From NCBI GenBank assembly GCA_030431675.1, contig JAUIIV010000003.1:1-64000 (forward strand): DNA of 64,000 nt, given 5' to 3'. A program made the position numbers and the translations under genes. A model generated the notes under the pieces. That model saw nothing but the letters and a program-made list of their open reading frames with translations. It made no database searches and was not told the DNA's origin. The number at the start of each line of letters is the position of its first letter. Positions within the stretch are counted from its first letter, which is position 1. The stretch comes from Gammaproteobacteria bacterium. GTDB lineage: Bacteria > Pseudomonadota > Gammaproteobacteria > UBA6186 > Azoamicaceae. This document shows, in pieces, positions 54,204 to 63,031 of this stretch.

Positions 54204-57003
54204 CTTTATCTAGACTTTTTAGTAGCTCTTGCATTTTTTTGATCGCATCATCGTCTATTTTAGGCATTTTGTCTAAACCAAGCGCAGATAGATCTAAGTC
54301 CTTAATTTGCTGCTCCATTTTTTCTAAATCTTGTAGATTTGGCAAATCTGGCAAATCTGGTAAATTTGGTAACTTGCTAGGGTCAAATGGTAGATTATTA
54401 AAATCAAATGGATTAGCAGGCATTCCTTCCGGCATAGGAGGAATATTAGGTGTGTTTGGTTTGTTAATACCACTAGTTGTTTCTGGGGTTTGCACAGGTG
54501 GTATTGGATTATCCATAGGGGGTATCTCTGGCTTTGCAAAATCAGGCATTTCAAACTTTGTCATATCAAGATCTGGCAAAGGAGGTAAGCTAGGGTCATT
54601 AAATGGCGGCAAACTTGGAGAGCCGGTTCCAGATGCTCCAGCAGGAGGCGGAGTGCCACCCAAACGTTGAATAAGCTTATTTAGATCCTCTAATATAGTA
54701 TTCTTATCAAAAATAACGTTCGGCTTATCTTTAGGGAATTTTGTATTGGCTGTTAAATCATAGTAAAGCTGTTTGATAATCTCATCTGCTTGAGTTTGGG
54801 TTTTTCCAGCTAGGCGCTCGATATGTTGCATGTCTCTTAGCACAGCTTCTGCACGTACGATTGGTTTGCTGAAGGTCGCTTTGTTATTTGGTCCAATCAT
54901 GCGTTCAACTGCTGGTGTTACTGGAACATTACTAAAAATATCCATATCATCAGTTTTTACTGTTTCCGGAATTATTCCTTTTTCTTGCTCTACTTCTTTT
55001 GGAGGAGGGTTACTAGAAATTTCATGCTCTAATAAAGTAACAAACCCAGAAATACCACGCTCAACTGGGCGTAAGCCGTGTGATTCGTTAAATGCACTTT
55101 GTAGTACAGCAATATCTTCATTTAGAGCTATCTCTGGAGACTTGCTTGGATCTTTAATTATCTTAGAGAATTTATTAATTCTCTCATGTAGCTCATGCAT
55201 TTCTTCAGCAGGTGGGGAGTTCACTTTTAGAAAAGCATTTACCTGTAGTTTTCTAACAGGCTTTGGGTTAGCATAAAACATCTCTGCACGTATGATTGTC
55301 GATTTGAAGAATATATGCGCTTCACCCTCACGTTGATCTTTTAGATCAAGCAGTTCTATACGCTGGCGCCTATCGACAGATGTGCTGCGTGTATCCATAT
55401 AATCCATAGTCATGCTGCCAGGATTCATTTGGAAATTGCTAACATTCGTTACGTAAGTTTCGCCTGCTGCTTTATTAAAGAATTCCCAAGTCTCTTGCGG
55501 ATCTTCTAACTTCATACATATTTTAATGTTACAGTTTGCACCGATAGAAGCAGCCTCTTCTTTAGAAGCCTTTTGGAATGCCGGTAAGTCTTGCCCGGCA
55601 AAGACAGCTGAGAACCCTAGGGAACGCGCTTGCGCCGCAACTATAGCAAAACCCTTTACTGCATAGTAACCATACTCATCCATAATGCACACATATGGAG
55701 ATGGCGAATTTGTGGGCTTGCGTGATACTACATCACGATAATCACCCTCAATGGCGTCACCAAGACCGGCTGCCATCATAGCTTTAAGAGAAGCGATAAT
55801 AATTTTTCCAAGGTTTGATAACTCTTCTGGAGACTTCTCTAATGCTGGTAAAAGCACGACTAGGATGCGTCTATTTAAGACTACATCACGTATGTCTACT
55901 TCAGCTAAATTGGTACGTAGAATATGGCCATAGGTGTCGGCTAATGAACCAAAAACCCTAGTAAGCTGCATGGTAATAAAGCCATGTTGTTCTAGTACTT
56001 CTCCAGCTTGCTTGCCTTTCTTAGCTGGATTATAACCTGGCAAGTTGATTACATAGTTTCTGATCGGATCAATCACATTGCTAGGATAACCTTCGATGGG
56101 TACACTATGTCCAGAATCGCCAACTGGAAACTTTTTATCTACGACAATAGTTTCTAGCTTTTCCAAACGGAAATAGTCACGAATTGTATTTGCATCAAGT
56201 AAGATATGGCCTTCATCGCGCATGACAGTCAAGATTTTCATCAAGCTTTCTACGAAGTTAATCGCACGACCTTTCCACATATCGCCATTTGCATCGCCAC
56301 TTGCTTGATCCATTAAGCTAACAACGAGCTGGGATAACATACTAGAAGAGCCATTTGCAAATGGATTCATAGTGCTAGACATTTTATTTGCTTGCGGGCC
56401 AACAACGTCGCGTGCGCCAGTCATGAAGTTAATTACCAATAAATCATCTTCACGTCCCATTTTGCGAACCATAGAGAAGATCTTGGCAAATAAGCTGTTG
56501 TCACCTTTACCGTCTACATAAATGAAACCACTAGCGTGTATAAGGGAATTATAGGCAAGGGATACTAATGCTTCAGTTTTACCACTACCAGTGGAGCCAA
56601 AAATCAATGCATGAGTACGCATATCGCTATTGGTAAACCATAACTCTTCACCGGTAGCACGCTCGTTGCCAAAAAAACTTATGCCAGCAGCTTGCCCTGG
56701 CTTATTACTTCCAGGAGGGCAGTCGTTATAATCTTTTAGTTTTGACGTCTCTGGCAGTTTAAAAGGTAAGGTGAATTTTCTGCTAATAACGAATAAGCAG
56801 ATTAGGGCACTTATTAAAAATACCACATCAGCTACGAATGGAAATATCCATATGCTTGATAGAGCTGCAAAATATAGAGTTAGATTTGCTGTAGGATTGC
56901 ATAAGAAATCAGCAAACCTCATCCCTAAGGGACGGGTATCTCTGGCTACCAATGTCGCGGCATGTTCTTGGTGTTTTTCTATGCCGCGTACTACACCACT
57001 CAC
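54193..57003 (-). CDS. dotL: Dot/Icm type IVB secretion coupling ATPase DotL (IcmO)
   Basis: DotL is the VirD4-like ATPase that receives effectors, with IcmS/IcmW adaptors, and feeds them to the Dot/Icm channel. The 936-residue product has two N-terminal membrane segments (residues about 40-73), Walker A GSTGSGKT (136-143), Walker B MDEYGYYAVKGFAIV and the DotL signature YNPAKKGKQAGEVLEQHGF. Residues about 620-780 correspond to the adaptor-binding C-terminal domain. Beyond that, about 150 further residues are Pro/Leu/Asp-rich, giving a length well over the L. pneumophila protein (about 783). dotM/icmP is not adjacent. Confidence 0.95.
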   Translation of the reverse strand: MSGVVRGIEKHQEHAATLVARDTRPLGMRFADFLCNPTANLTLYFAALSSIWIFPFVADVVFLISALICLFVISRKFTLPFKLPETSKLKDYNDCPPGSNKPGQAAGISFFGNERATGEELWFTNSDMRTHALIFGSTGSGKTEALVSLAYNSLIHASGFIYVDGKGDNSLFAKIFSMVRKMGREDDLLVINFMTGARDVVGPQANKMSSTMNPFANGSSSMLSQLVVSLMDQASGDANGDMWKGRAINFVESLMKILTVMRDEGHILLDANTIRDYFRLEKLETIVVDKKFPVGDSGHSVPIEGYPSNVIDPIRNYVINLPGYNPAKKGKQAGEVLEQHGFITMQLTRVFGSLADTYGHILRTNLAEVDIRDVVLNRRILVVLLPALEKSPEELSNLGKIIIASLKAMMAAGLGDAIEGDYRDVVSRKPTNSPSPYVCIMDEYGYYAVKGFAIVAAQARSLGFSAVFAGQDLPAFQKASKEEAASIGANCNIKICMKLEDPQETWEFFNKAAGETYVTNVSNFQMNPGSMTMDYMDTRSTSVDRRQRIELLDLKDQREGEAHIFFKSTIIRAEMFYANPKPVRKLQVNAFLKVNSPPAEEMHELHERINKFSKIIKDPSKSPEIALNEDIAVLQSAFNESHGLRPVERGISGFVTLLEHEISSNPPPKEVEQEKGIIPETVKTDDMDIFSNVPVTPAVERMIGPNNKATFSKPIVRAEAVLRDMQHIERLAGKTQTQADEIIKQLYYDLTANTKFPKDKPNVIFDKNTILEDLNKLIQRLGGTPPPAGASGTGSPSLPPFNDPSLPPLPDLDMTKFEMPDFAKPEIPPMDNPIPPVQTPETTSGINKPNTPNIPPMPEGMPANPFDFNNLPFDPSKLPNLPDLPDLPNLQDLEKMEQQIKDLDLSALGLDKMPKIDDDAIKKMQELLKSLDKDGK
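54320..54372. repeat. Short tandem repeats encoding the DotL tail
   Basis: Within the 3' part of dotL, a 9-base unit (GGCAAATCT, GGCAAATCT, GGTAAATTT on the plus strand) recurs at about 54339-54366. It encodes alternating Leu-Pro-Asp triplets (LPNLPDLPDLPNL). The low-complexity stretch is where length variation between strains would be expected. Confidence 0.6.
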
Positions 57004-57962
57004 TAGGTTTTTCCGGTTATGCCAATATGCTGTTCATTGCGTTGTTTTGCTAGATTAACCTGTTTGTGGCGCTCAGAAAAACGCTGTACTTGATCTTGGT
57101 TAAGGCTAGCAAAGCAATGTGGGCAATGTACGCCTGGCTTATATTCTGGTGCAGCCTTATCTTCTTCTGAAATAGGGTGCCTACAGCCGAAACATTGATC
57201 ATATTGGCCTTGTTGCAACTCGTGATCTACTGCTACACGATTATCAAATACAAAGCATTCTCCGTTCCATAGACTTTGCTCAGGTGGTATTTCTTCTAGA
57301 TACTTAAGAATACCCCCTTGCAAGTGATAAACACGCTTAAACCCCTGTTGTAGCAAGTAAGCAGTAGACTTTTCACATCTGATGCCACCAGTACAACACA
57401 TAGCAATTTTCTTATCCTTAGCGTCAGCTAGATTTTTTGCTACATACTCAGGGAATTCTCTAAAATTTGTAGTATTGGGGTTAATAGCACCTTCAAAAGT
57501 GCCAATAGCCACCTCATAGTCATTACGGGTATCGATTAAAATAACCTCAGGGTCGCTGATAAGCTCATTCCAGTCTTTGGGGGCAACATATTCTCCAACT
57601 TCTTGGTTGGGATCTATCTGTGGCACCCCTAAGGTTACAATCTCATTTTTGAGCTTTACTTTCATTCTGTAGAACGGGTGCTCGGCACAGTAAGACTCTT
57701 TGTGCTCTAGCTCTTGCAGCCTAGCATCAGATTTTAAGTATCTTATCAAACTGTCAATTGCTGAGCGTGTACCAGATACGGTGCCATTGATGCCTTCTGA
57801 CGCTAGCAAAAGAGTGCCCATTATCCCTTTGCTCTGACAGTGTTTAAGTAGAGGTTCACGTAGCGCCTGGTAATTATCTAGGTTAGCGAACTTATACAGC
57901 GCAGCTACCACGATCTTAGTGCTGGACTCTTCTTTGCTGTTAGTATTTTCCATTGCTGCCAC
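57003..57962 (-). CDS. trhO: tRNA uridine 5-hydroxylase TrhO (YceA rhodanese family)
   Basis: TrhO hydroxylates U34 of tRNAs with O2, the first step to 5-methoxyuridine or 5-oxyacetic acid uridine. The 319-residue product has an acylphosphatase-like N domain, a rhodanese domain with the active-site loop [10 protein letters not shown] (Cys190) and a C-terminal Cys cluster for zinc ([13 protein letters not shown]). Its stop overlaps the dotL start by 1 base, so trhO-dotL-tadA form one unit of two tRNA modifiers around a secretion ATPase. Confidence 0.93.
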   Translation of the reverse strand: MAAMENTNSKEESSTKIVVAALYKFANLDNYQALREPLLKHCQSKGIMGTLLLASEGINGTVSGTRSAIDSLIRYLKSDARLQELEHKESYCAEHPFYRMKVKLKNEIVTLGVPQIDPNQEVGEYVAPKDWNELISDPEVILIDTRNDYEVAIGTFEGAINPNTTNFREFPEYVAKNLADAKDKKIAMCCTGGIRCEKSTAYLLQQGFKRVYHLQGGILKYLEEIPPEQSLWNGECFVFDNRVAVDHELQQGQYDQCFGCRHPISEEDKAAPEYKPGVHCPHCFASLNQDQVQRFSERHKQVNLAKQRNEQHIGITGKT

Positions 57963-58067
57963 CCTATTTGTCTCTATGTTTGCTGGGCTACTATTTTACC
58001 CAGATAGCAGCTTTTTGTCGAGATTAGTTGTATAGCATGTTACCCTAGGCAAAAAGGAATTGTATGT

Positions 58068-58499
58068 ATGATCAAACTATATTTTGTATGCATGGGCAAC
58101 TATTATAGAAGTCGACTAGCTGAGGAGCTGGCTAGGCACTATGGAGCATTGCATGGAGTGGAGGTTACAGCTGATTCTGGTGGGTTAGCGCTAAGTGCTG
58201 GCAATAAGGGGCCCATTGCCAAGTTGACTCTACTGTACTTAAAGCAAAAAAATTTTGAGCCGCTTGGTGAAGAGCGTTATCCCAAAGAATGTTCTTTAAC
58301 AGATATGGATGCATCTGATTTAGTGGTCTGTACAGATCGTAATGAGCAGTTACGTTTACTAGAAGACAAGTTCCCTGAATATAGTGGAGACCTAGTAGCG
58401 TGGCAGGCGCCCGATTGGCATGCCGACCCATTTTTAAGTACACCACAACTTATCGATCGCAATGTAGAGCAATTAATCTTAAGCTATAAGGACAAGTAA
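58068..58499 (+). CDS. Low-molecular-weight protein-tyrosine-phosphatase-like protein
   Basis: The 143-residue product has the LMW-PTP P-loop CMGNYYRS (CX5R, Cys8 and Arg14) and a general-acid loop Asp at about residue 120 (HADPFLS). Family members usually have CLGNICRSP and DPY, so the second P-loop Cys and the DPY Tyr are replaced (Tyr, Phe). It begins a cluster with galU, ugd and a glycosyltransferase; Wzb-type phosphatases control polysaccharide export in such clusters. It may alternatively be an arsenate-reductase-like relative. Confidence 0.8.
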   Translation: MIKLYFVCMGNYYRSRLAEELARHYGALHGVEVTADSGGLALSAGNKGPIAKLTLLYLKQKNFEPLGEERYPKECSLTDMDASDLVVCTDRNEQLRLLEDKFPEYSGDLVAWQAPDWHADPFLSTPQLIDRNVEQLILSYKDK

Positions 58500-58502
58500 A
58501 TA

Positions 58503-59378
58503 ATGACACAAGCTGTTAAAAAGGCAGTTTTTCCGGTTGCAGGGTACGGAACAAGATTTTTACCAGTAACCAAAGCTTACCCTAAAGAAATGTTACCAAT
58601 TATTGATAAACCTTTAATTCAATTTGCAGCTGAAGAAGCAATTAGTGCTGGTTGTACAGAATTAATCTTTGTCACTAGCCACGCGAAAAAAGCTATAGAA
58701 GATCATTTTGATCGCAATATTGCTTTGGAACAACATTTATTGCAACGCCATGAGTTTGGTTTAGTCAAAACTATCAATGATATTACCCCAGCTAACGTAA
58801 CATGTGTCTATATACGTCAACCACAACAGTTGGGTTTGGGTAATGCAGTTGCGTGTGCCAGAAACCTAATAAAAGATGAACCATTTGCGGTAATTTTGGC
58901 AGATGATTTAATACGTTCTAACAATGGGTGTTGTTTGGCTGATATGGTAGCTCATTACCAACAAACAGGTCACTCAGTATTAGCTGTCGAGCAAGTGGCT
59001 AAAGAGGATGTAAGTAATTACGGAGTGGTAGAGTATGAAGACACTGCCAAGGGTTACATAAAAAACATTGTAGAAAAACCTGAAGTAGAAAATGCACCTT
59101 CCAATTATGCTGCTGTAGGAAGATATGTTTTGTCACCTAAAGTGTTTGAGTTTTTGGATCAACAAGTAGAGATAGAATCAGGTAAAGAGCAGCAATTAAC
59201 TGATGCATTGGCAAAATTATTGGCTACGGATAAAATATTTGCAATGGAATTAAATGGATTACGCTACGATTGTGGTAAAAAAACAGGCTACTTAAAAGCA
59301 ATTATAGATTGTGCAATGCAAGAGCCGGCATATAGGGAAGTTATATTATCTGCTATGGAGAATACGCCATGCACTTAG
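58503..59378 (+). CDS. galU: UTP-glucose-1-phosphate uridylyltransferase
   Basis: GalU makes UDP-glucose from UTP and glucose-1-phosphate. The 291-residue product has the nucleotidyltransferase signature FPVAGYGTRFLPVTKAYPKE, the catalytic DDL region (VILADDLIRS) and the family YDCGKKTGYLKA segment near the C-terminus. Length is standard. 3 bases after the phosphatase; its stop lies 9 bases inside ugd. Confidence 0.96.
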   Translation: MTQAVKKAVFPVAGYGTRFLPVTKAYPKEMLPIIDKPLIQFAAEEAISAGCTELIFVTSHAKKAIEDHFDRNIALEQHLLQRHEFGLVKTINDITPANVTCVYIRQPQQLGLGNAVACARNLIKDEPFAVILADDLIRSNNGCCLADMVAHYQQTGHSVLAVEQVAKEDVSNYGVVEYEDTAKGYIKNIVEKPEVENAPSNYAAVGRYVLSPKVFEFLDQQVEIESGKEQQLTDALAKLLATDKIFAMELNGLRYDCGKKTGYLKAIIDCAMQEPAYREVILSAMENTPCT

Positions 59379-60658
59379 TATTTATAGGTGCTGGCTATGT
59401 AGGTTTAGTCAGTGGTACATGTTTTGCGGAATTAGGTATAAAGGTTACATGTATTGACATTGATTCGCAAAAAATTGCACAGCTTAAGCAAGGCAATATT
59501 CCCATTTATGAGCCTGGTTTAGATGAGCTTGTTCAACGTAATACTGTTGCAGGACGTTTGTCTTTTAGTACAGACTTGAAAGCAAGTGCAGCTAGTGCTG
59601 ATGCAGTATTTTTAGCCGTAGGCACTCCTTGTGTTAAAAATTCTAACGAAGTCGATTTAAGCTATATATTTTCTGCAGCAGAGCAAGTTTTGCCACATAT
59701 GCAACGTGACGCTCTTCTAGTAGTTAAGTCTACAGTGCCACCGGGAACATGTAGTAGGCTTGCCAAGCTTGGAGCAAATGTAGTCTCCAACCCTGAGTTT
59801 TTACGTGAGGGTGTTGCAGTAAATGATTTTATGCATCCAGATAGGATAGTTGTCGGGGTGCAGAATGAGTCTGCGGCTGATTTTATGCGTAAGCTATATG
59901 CTAAGTTGGAAGCCCCCTTGCTAATCACAAGTCTAGCTACCGCCGAATTAATAAAATACAGCGCTAATGCGTTTCTTGCTATGAAGATCACTTTTATTAA
60001 TGAGATAGCAGATATTTGTGAAAAAGTATCTGCAGATGTAGAGCAGGTCGCAGAAGGTATAGGCCTAGATACTCGTATTGGTAAGCAGTTTCTAAAACCT
60101 GGACCAGGTTTTGGTGGGTCGTGTTTCCCTAAGGACGTTAGTGCCTTACTAGATTTTTCTGAGACGGTGATGGCACCATCGAAGTTGGTTAATGCAGTTA
60201 TGACGGCAAATAAGAAACGGTTAGATAGTTGTGTGCAGAAAGTTATTGTTGCAAACAATGGCGATGTTAAAGTTAAGCGTATTGCAGTATTAGGTATAGC
60301 CTTTAAAGCTAATACCGATGATATACGTCAGAGTCCAGCATTGCATCTGATCCAAGGTCTGCTAAATGCAGGCGCAGAAGTTGTAGCATATGATCCAGAA
60401 GCAATGGAAAACGCTAAGCAACATTTTTCACATGAGCATAACCTAAAATTTGCTGTTGATACCAAGAGCTGCTTGCAAGATGCAGAGGTTGCGGTAATAG
60501 CTACTGAATGGCCTGAGTTTACTGAATTGGAACCTTCTATGTTGCAGGAGCTTATGAAACATCCATTATTAGTTGATTTGCGTAATTTATATGCCAAAGA
60601 TCATTTTGCAGATAGCGGAGTTAATTACATTAGTGTAGGAAGAACTGCTGATGCCTAG
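59369..60658 (+). CDS. ugd: UDP-glucose 6-dehydrogenase
   Basis: Ugd oxidises UDP-glucose to UDP-glucuronate with two NAD+. The 429-residue product has the Rossmann start GAGYVGLVSGTCFAELG, NPEFLREGVAVNDFMHPDRI, and the catalytic Cys in PGFGGSCFPKDV. Full length. It directly follows galU, so UDP-glucuronate for a capsule, exopolysaccharide or LPS is the likely product. Confidence 0.96.
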   Translation: MHLVFIGAGYVGLVSGTCFAELGIKVTCIDIDSQKIAQLKQGNIPIYEPGLDELVQRNTVAGRLSFSTDLKASAASADAVFLAVGTPCVKNSNEVDLSYIFSAAEQVLPHMQRDALLVVKSTVPPGTCSRLAKLGANVVSNPEFLREGVAVNDFMHPDRIVVGVQNESAADFMRKLYAKLEAPLLITSLATAELIKYSANAFLAMKITFINEIADICEKVSADVEQVAEGIGLDTRIGKQFLKPGPGFGGSCFPKDVSALLDFSETVMAPSKLVNAVMTANKKRLDSCVQKVIVANNGDVKVKRIAVLGIAFKANTDDIRQSPALHLIQGLLNAGAEVVAYDPEAMENAKQHFSHEHNLKFAVDTKSCLQDAEVAVIATEWPEFTELEPSMLQELMKHPLLVDLRNLYAKDHFADSGVNYISVGRTADA

Positions 60659-61790
60659 GGTTAAAGTTGTACATATAATTACTAGCTTAGATGTTGGTGG
60701 TGCCGAGCGTATGTTAAGTAATTTAGTCCTAAGCATGGACAAGCAACGTTTTGAGAACGTGGTTATTTCTTTAAAAAGCTTAGGTTTTTGGGGCGGTAAA
60801 TTATTAGAGGCAGGGATAAATGTTTACGCCTTAGATATGCAACCGCGCTTAAACTCTTTAGGAAAAATATTTAAACTGCGTAGTTTGTTACAACAGATAC
60901 AGCCTGATTATATTCAAGGTTGGATGTACCACGCCAATTTAGTGGCATTGTTGGCAGGTAAGCTGTTTTGTAAATCACATGTGTTTTGGAATATACGTTG
61001 TTCGGCAATGGACTTATCTAAGTATAGGTTTACTACCAGAATTATATTTAAACTGGGCGCATTGTTATCTAAATATCCAAATGCTATTTTAAATAATTCT
61101 AAAGCTTCCATTAAGCAGCATTATGCAGCAGGTTATAAGAATAAAAACTTATGGTTTGTGCCTAATGGTTTTGATTTAGATAAATTTAAACCTAACCCTG
61201 ATTTGTATAAGCAGTTTAGAGTAGAAAATAACTTGCCGGCAAATGCAAGAATAATAGGGATGTTTGCCAGATTTGATCCAATGAAAGATCATGCTACTTT
61301 TCTTGCGGCGGCTTCCCTATTAGCTGCCAATTTGCCAAATGTATATTTTGTTTTAGCTGGGAAAAATGTTGATGAGCATAATGATGTTTTAAATAAGTTA
61401 ATCGACAAGGGAAACCTACAAGGCAGAGTGGTTTTGCTTGGACAGGCAGACAATATGCAAAAAATATATCCAGCCATGGACTATGTAACGCAGACTTCTG
61501 TTTTTGGTGAGGGTTTTCCCAATGTTCTAGGTGAAGCTATGGCATGTGGAGTTCCGTGTTTTGCCACTGATGTAGGCGATGCATTGCAAGTTTTAGGCGA
61601 CCTAGGGCAAGCGGTGCCAACTAAGGAGCCACAGGCGTTGGCTGATGCATGGGCAAAAGTATTGGAGAATGCTCAGCCAGAGACTTTTGCCACTAAGGTA
61701 CGAGCAAGGATTAACCAGAACTTCAGCTTGCCTAGTGTCACACATATGTACCAGCAACTATATCTAGGGCAAAAGCCTGTAGAGGCTTAG
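60651..61790 (+). CDS. Glycosyltransferase, family GT4
   Basis: A cytoplasmic GT-B glycosyltransferase. The 379-residue product has the acceptor-side start IITSLDVGGAERMLSNLVLS, a nucleotide-sugar-binding C-terminal half (RVVLLGQADNMQKIYPAMDY) and the EX7E motif (FGEGFPNVLGEAMACGVPCF). Donor and acceptor are unknown; GalU and Ugd next door suggest UDP-glucose or UDP-glucuronate. The ATG lies 8 bases inside ugd. Fourth and last gene of the polysaccharide cluster. Confidence 0.9.
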   Translation: MPRVKVVHIITSLDVGGAERMLSNLVLSMDKQRFENVVISLKSLGFWGGKLLEAGINVYALDMQPRLNSLGKIFKLRSLLQQIQPDYIQGWMYHANLVALLAGKLFCKSHVFWNIRCSAMDLSKYRFTTRIIFKLGALLSKYPNAILNNSKASIKQHYAAGYKNKNLWFVPNGFDLDKFKPNPDLYKQFRVENNLPANARIIGMFARFDPMKDHATFLAAASLLAANLPNVYFVLAGKNVDEHNDVLNKLIDKGNLQGRVVLLGQADNMQKIYPAMDYVTQTSVFGEGFPNVLGEAMACGVPCFATDVGDALQVLGDLGQAVPTKEPQALADAWAKVLENAQPETFATKVRARINQNFSLPSVTHMYQQLYLGQKPVEA

Positions 61791-61812
61791 ACCATCGACC
61801 TATCTCAAGATG

Positions 61813-61853
61813 ATCCATGAAATTTAAGCTTTACATGTTGAAATTTCATGGAT
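61813..61853. repeat. 13-bp perfect inverted repeat at the ATPase promoter
   Basis: ATCCATGAAATTT at 61813-61825 and AAATTTCATGGAT at 61841-61853 are exact inverted repeats with a 15-base spacer. The right arm lies in the spacer of the predicted promoter and the left arm just upstream of its -35, which fits an operator. It could also form a hairpin after the glycosyltransferase gene, but no T run follows. Confidence 0.65.
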
Positions 61854-61858
61854 AAACT
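61830..61858 (+). promoter_or_regulatory. Promoter of the DUF4143 ATPase gene, leaderless context
   Basis: TTTACA at 61830-61835, a 17-base spacer and TAAACT at 61853-61858. The ATG at 61865 is only 7 bases after the -10, so transcription would begin at or next to the start codon; no ribosome-binding site is present. This predicts a leaderless mRNA. Confidence 0.5.
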
Positions 61859-61864
61859 GTATAT

Positions 61865-63031
61865 ATGACTAAATTAATCGCAAGAAATGAGTATATACAT
61901 CAAATAGAGCTTGGATTCTCCGTTCATTCGGTAGTAGCTTTGCTTGGGCCTCGTCAGTGCGGTAAGACTACTTTGGCAAATGAGTACCAAGAGCATCTGG
62001 GTTTAACTAATAGATTGGTGCATAAATTTGATCTAGAAGATCCCACAGATCTGCAGAGCTTAGAGAATCCTATGCTCACATTAAAAGATCTAGAGGGGAT
62101 TATCATTATTGATGAAATACAGTTGCGACCGGATTTGTTTCCTGTGCTGAGAGTATTGGTTGACAAGAATGAGGATAGGCAAAAATATCTTATTTTAGGT
62201 AGTGCGTCTAGGGATTTGATCAAACAGTCGTCAGAGACATTAGCTGGTAGAATCGCATACATTGAACTTACCCCACTAGATGCAGTAGAAATAGATGATA
62301 TTAATAAGCATTGGTTACGCGGAGGTTTCCCTAAATCTTATCTAGCAGTGACTGATCAAGCTAGTTCTGAATGGCGTAAAAATTATATAAGAACGTTTTT
62401 GGAGCGTGATATACCTAGCTTAGGTTTTAAGATATAGCCTAATGCATTGCGTAGGTTTTGGAATATGTTAGCGCATTATCACGGCAATATTTTTAATGCT
62501 TCAGAAATTGCTAGATCATTAAGCATTTCACAGTCGACTGTTAAAAGATATATAGATATTTTAGTTGGAACTTTTATGGTTAGGGAGCTTAAACCATGGC
62601 ATGAGAATATTCCAAAGAGGCAAGTCAAACAAAGTAAAATATACTTTCGTGATAGTGGTATTTTGCATCATATGTTTGGTATAACAGAATTTAATGCATT
62701 ACAACGTAATCCTAAATTAGGTGCTTCTTGGGAAGGTTATGCTTTAGAAGAAGTGATTAGAAATTTGCATGTAGATCAAGAAGACTGTTATTTTTGGGCT
62801 ACACATCAAGGTGGGAAACTTGATTTATTGATCTACAGAGATGGCGAAAAGCACGGTTATGAATTTAAATATGCAGATGCGCCTAGTATGACAAAATCTA
62901 TGCATTCTAGCATTGAGTCTCTAAACTTATCTAAGTTACGTGTAATATATCCAGGGACAAAAGATTACCAATTACAAGAGAATGTTGAAGTTACTAGTTT
63001 TAGCAATTTTATCAAGCAAAGCAGACGCTAA
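61865..63031 (+). pseudogene. AAA ATPase with DUF4143 domain, interrupted by an in-frame TAG
   Basis: Two segments, 61865-62437 and 62438-63031, are in the same frame, separated only by TAG at 62435-62437. The first has the P-loop GPRQCGKTTLANEY (residue about 28), Walker B GIIIIDEIQ and the conserved WLRGGFPKSYL. The second has the DUF4143 body, starting PNALRRFWNMLAHYHGNIFN, a helix-turn-helix-like SEIARSLSISQSTVKRYID, and a nuclease-fold-like C-terminus (GGKLDLLIYRDGEKHGYEFK). Family proteins read through here, so the stop is a single nonsense change (for example CAG to TAG). 388 codons would be full length. Confidence 0.82.

Noticed and set aside
59662..60258. Open frame of 198 codons on the minus strand over ugd
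   Set aside because: Antisense to the catalytic region of ugd, with no protein features.
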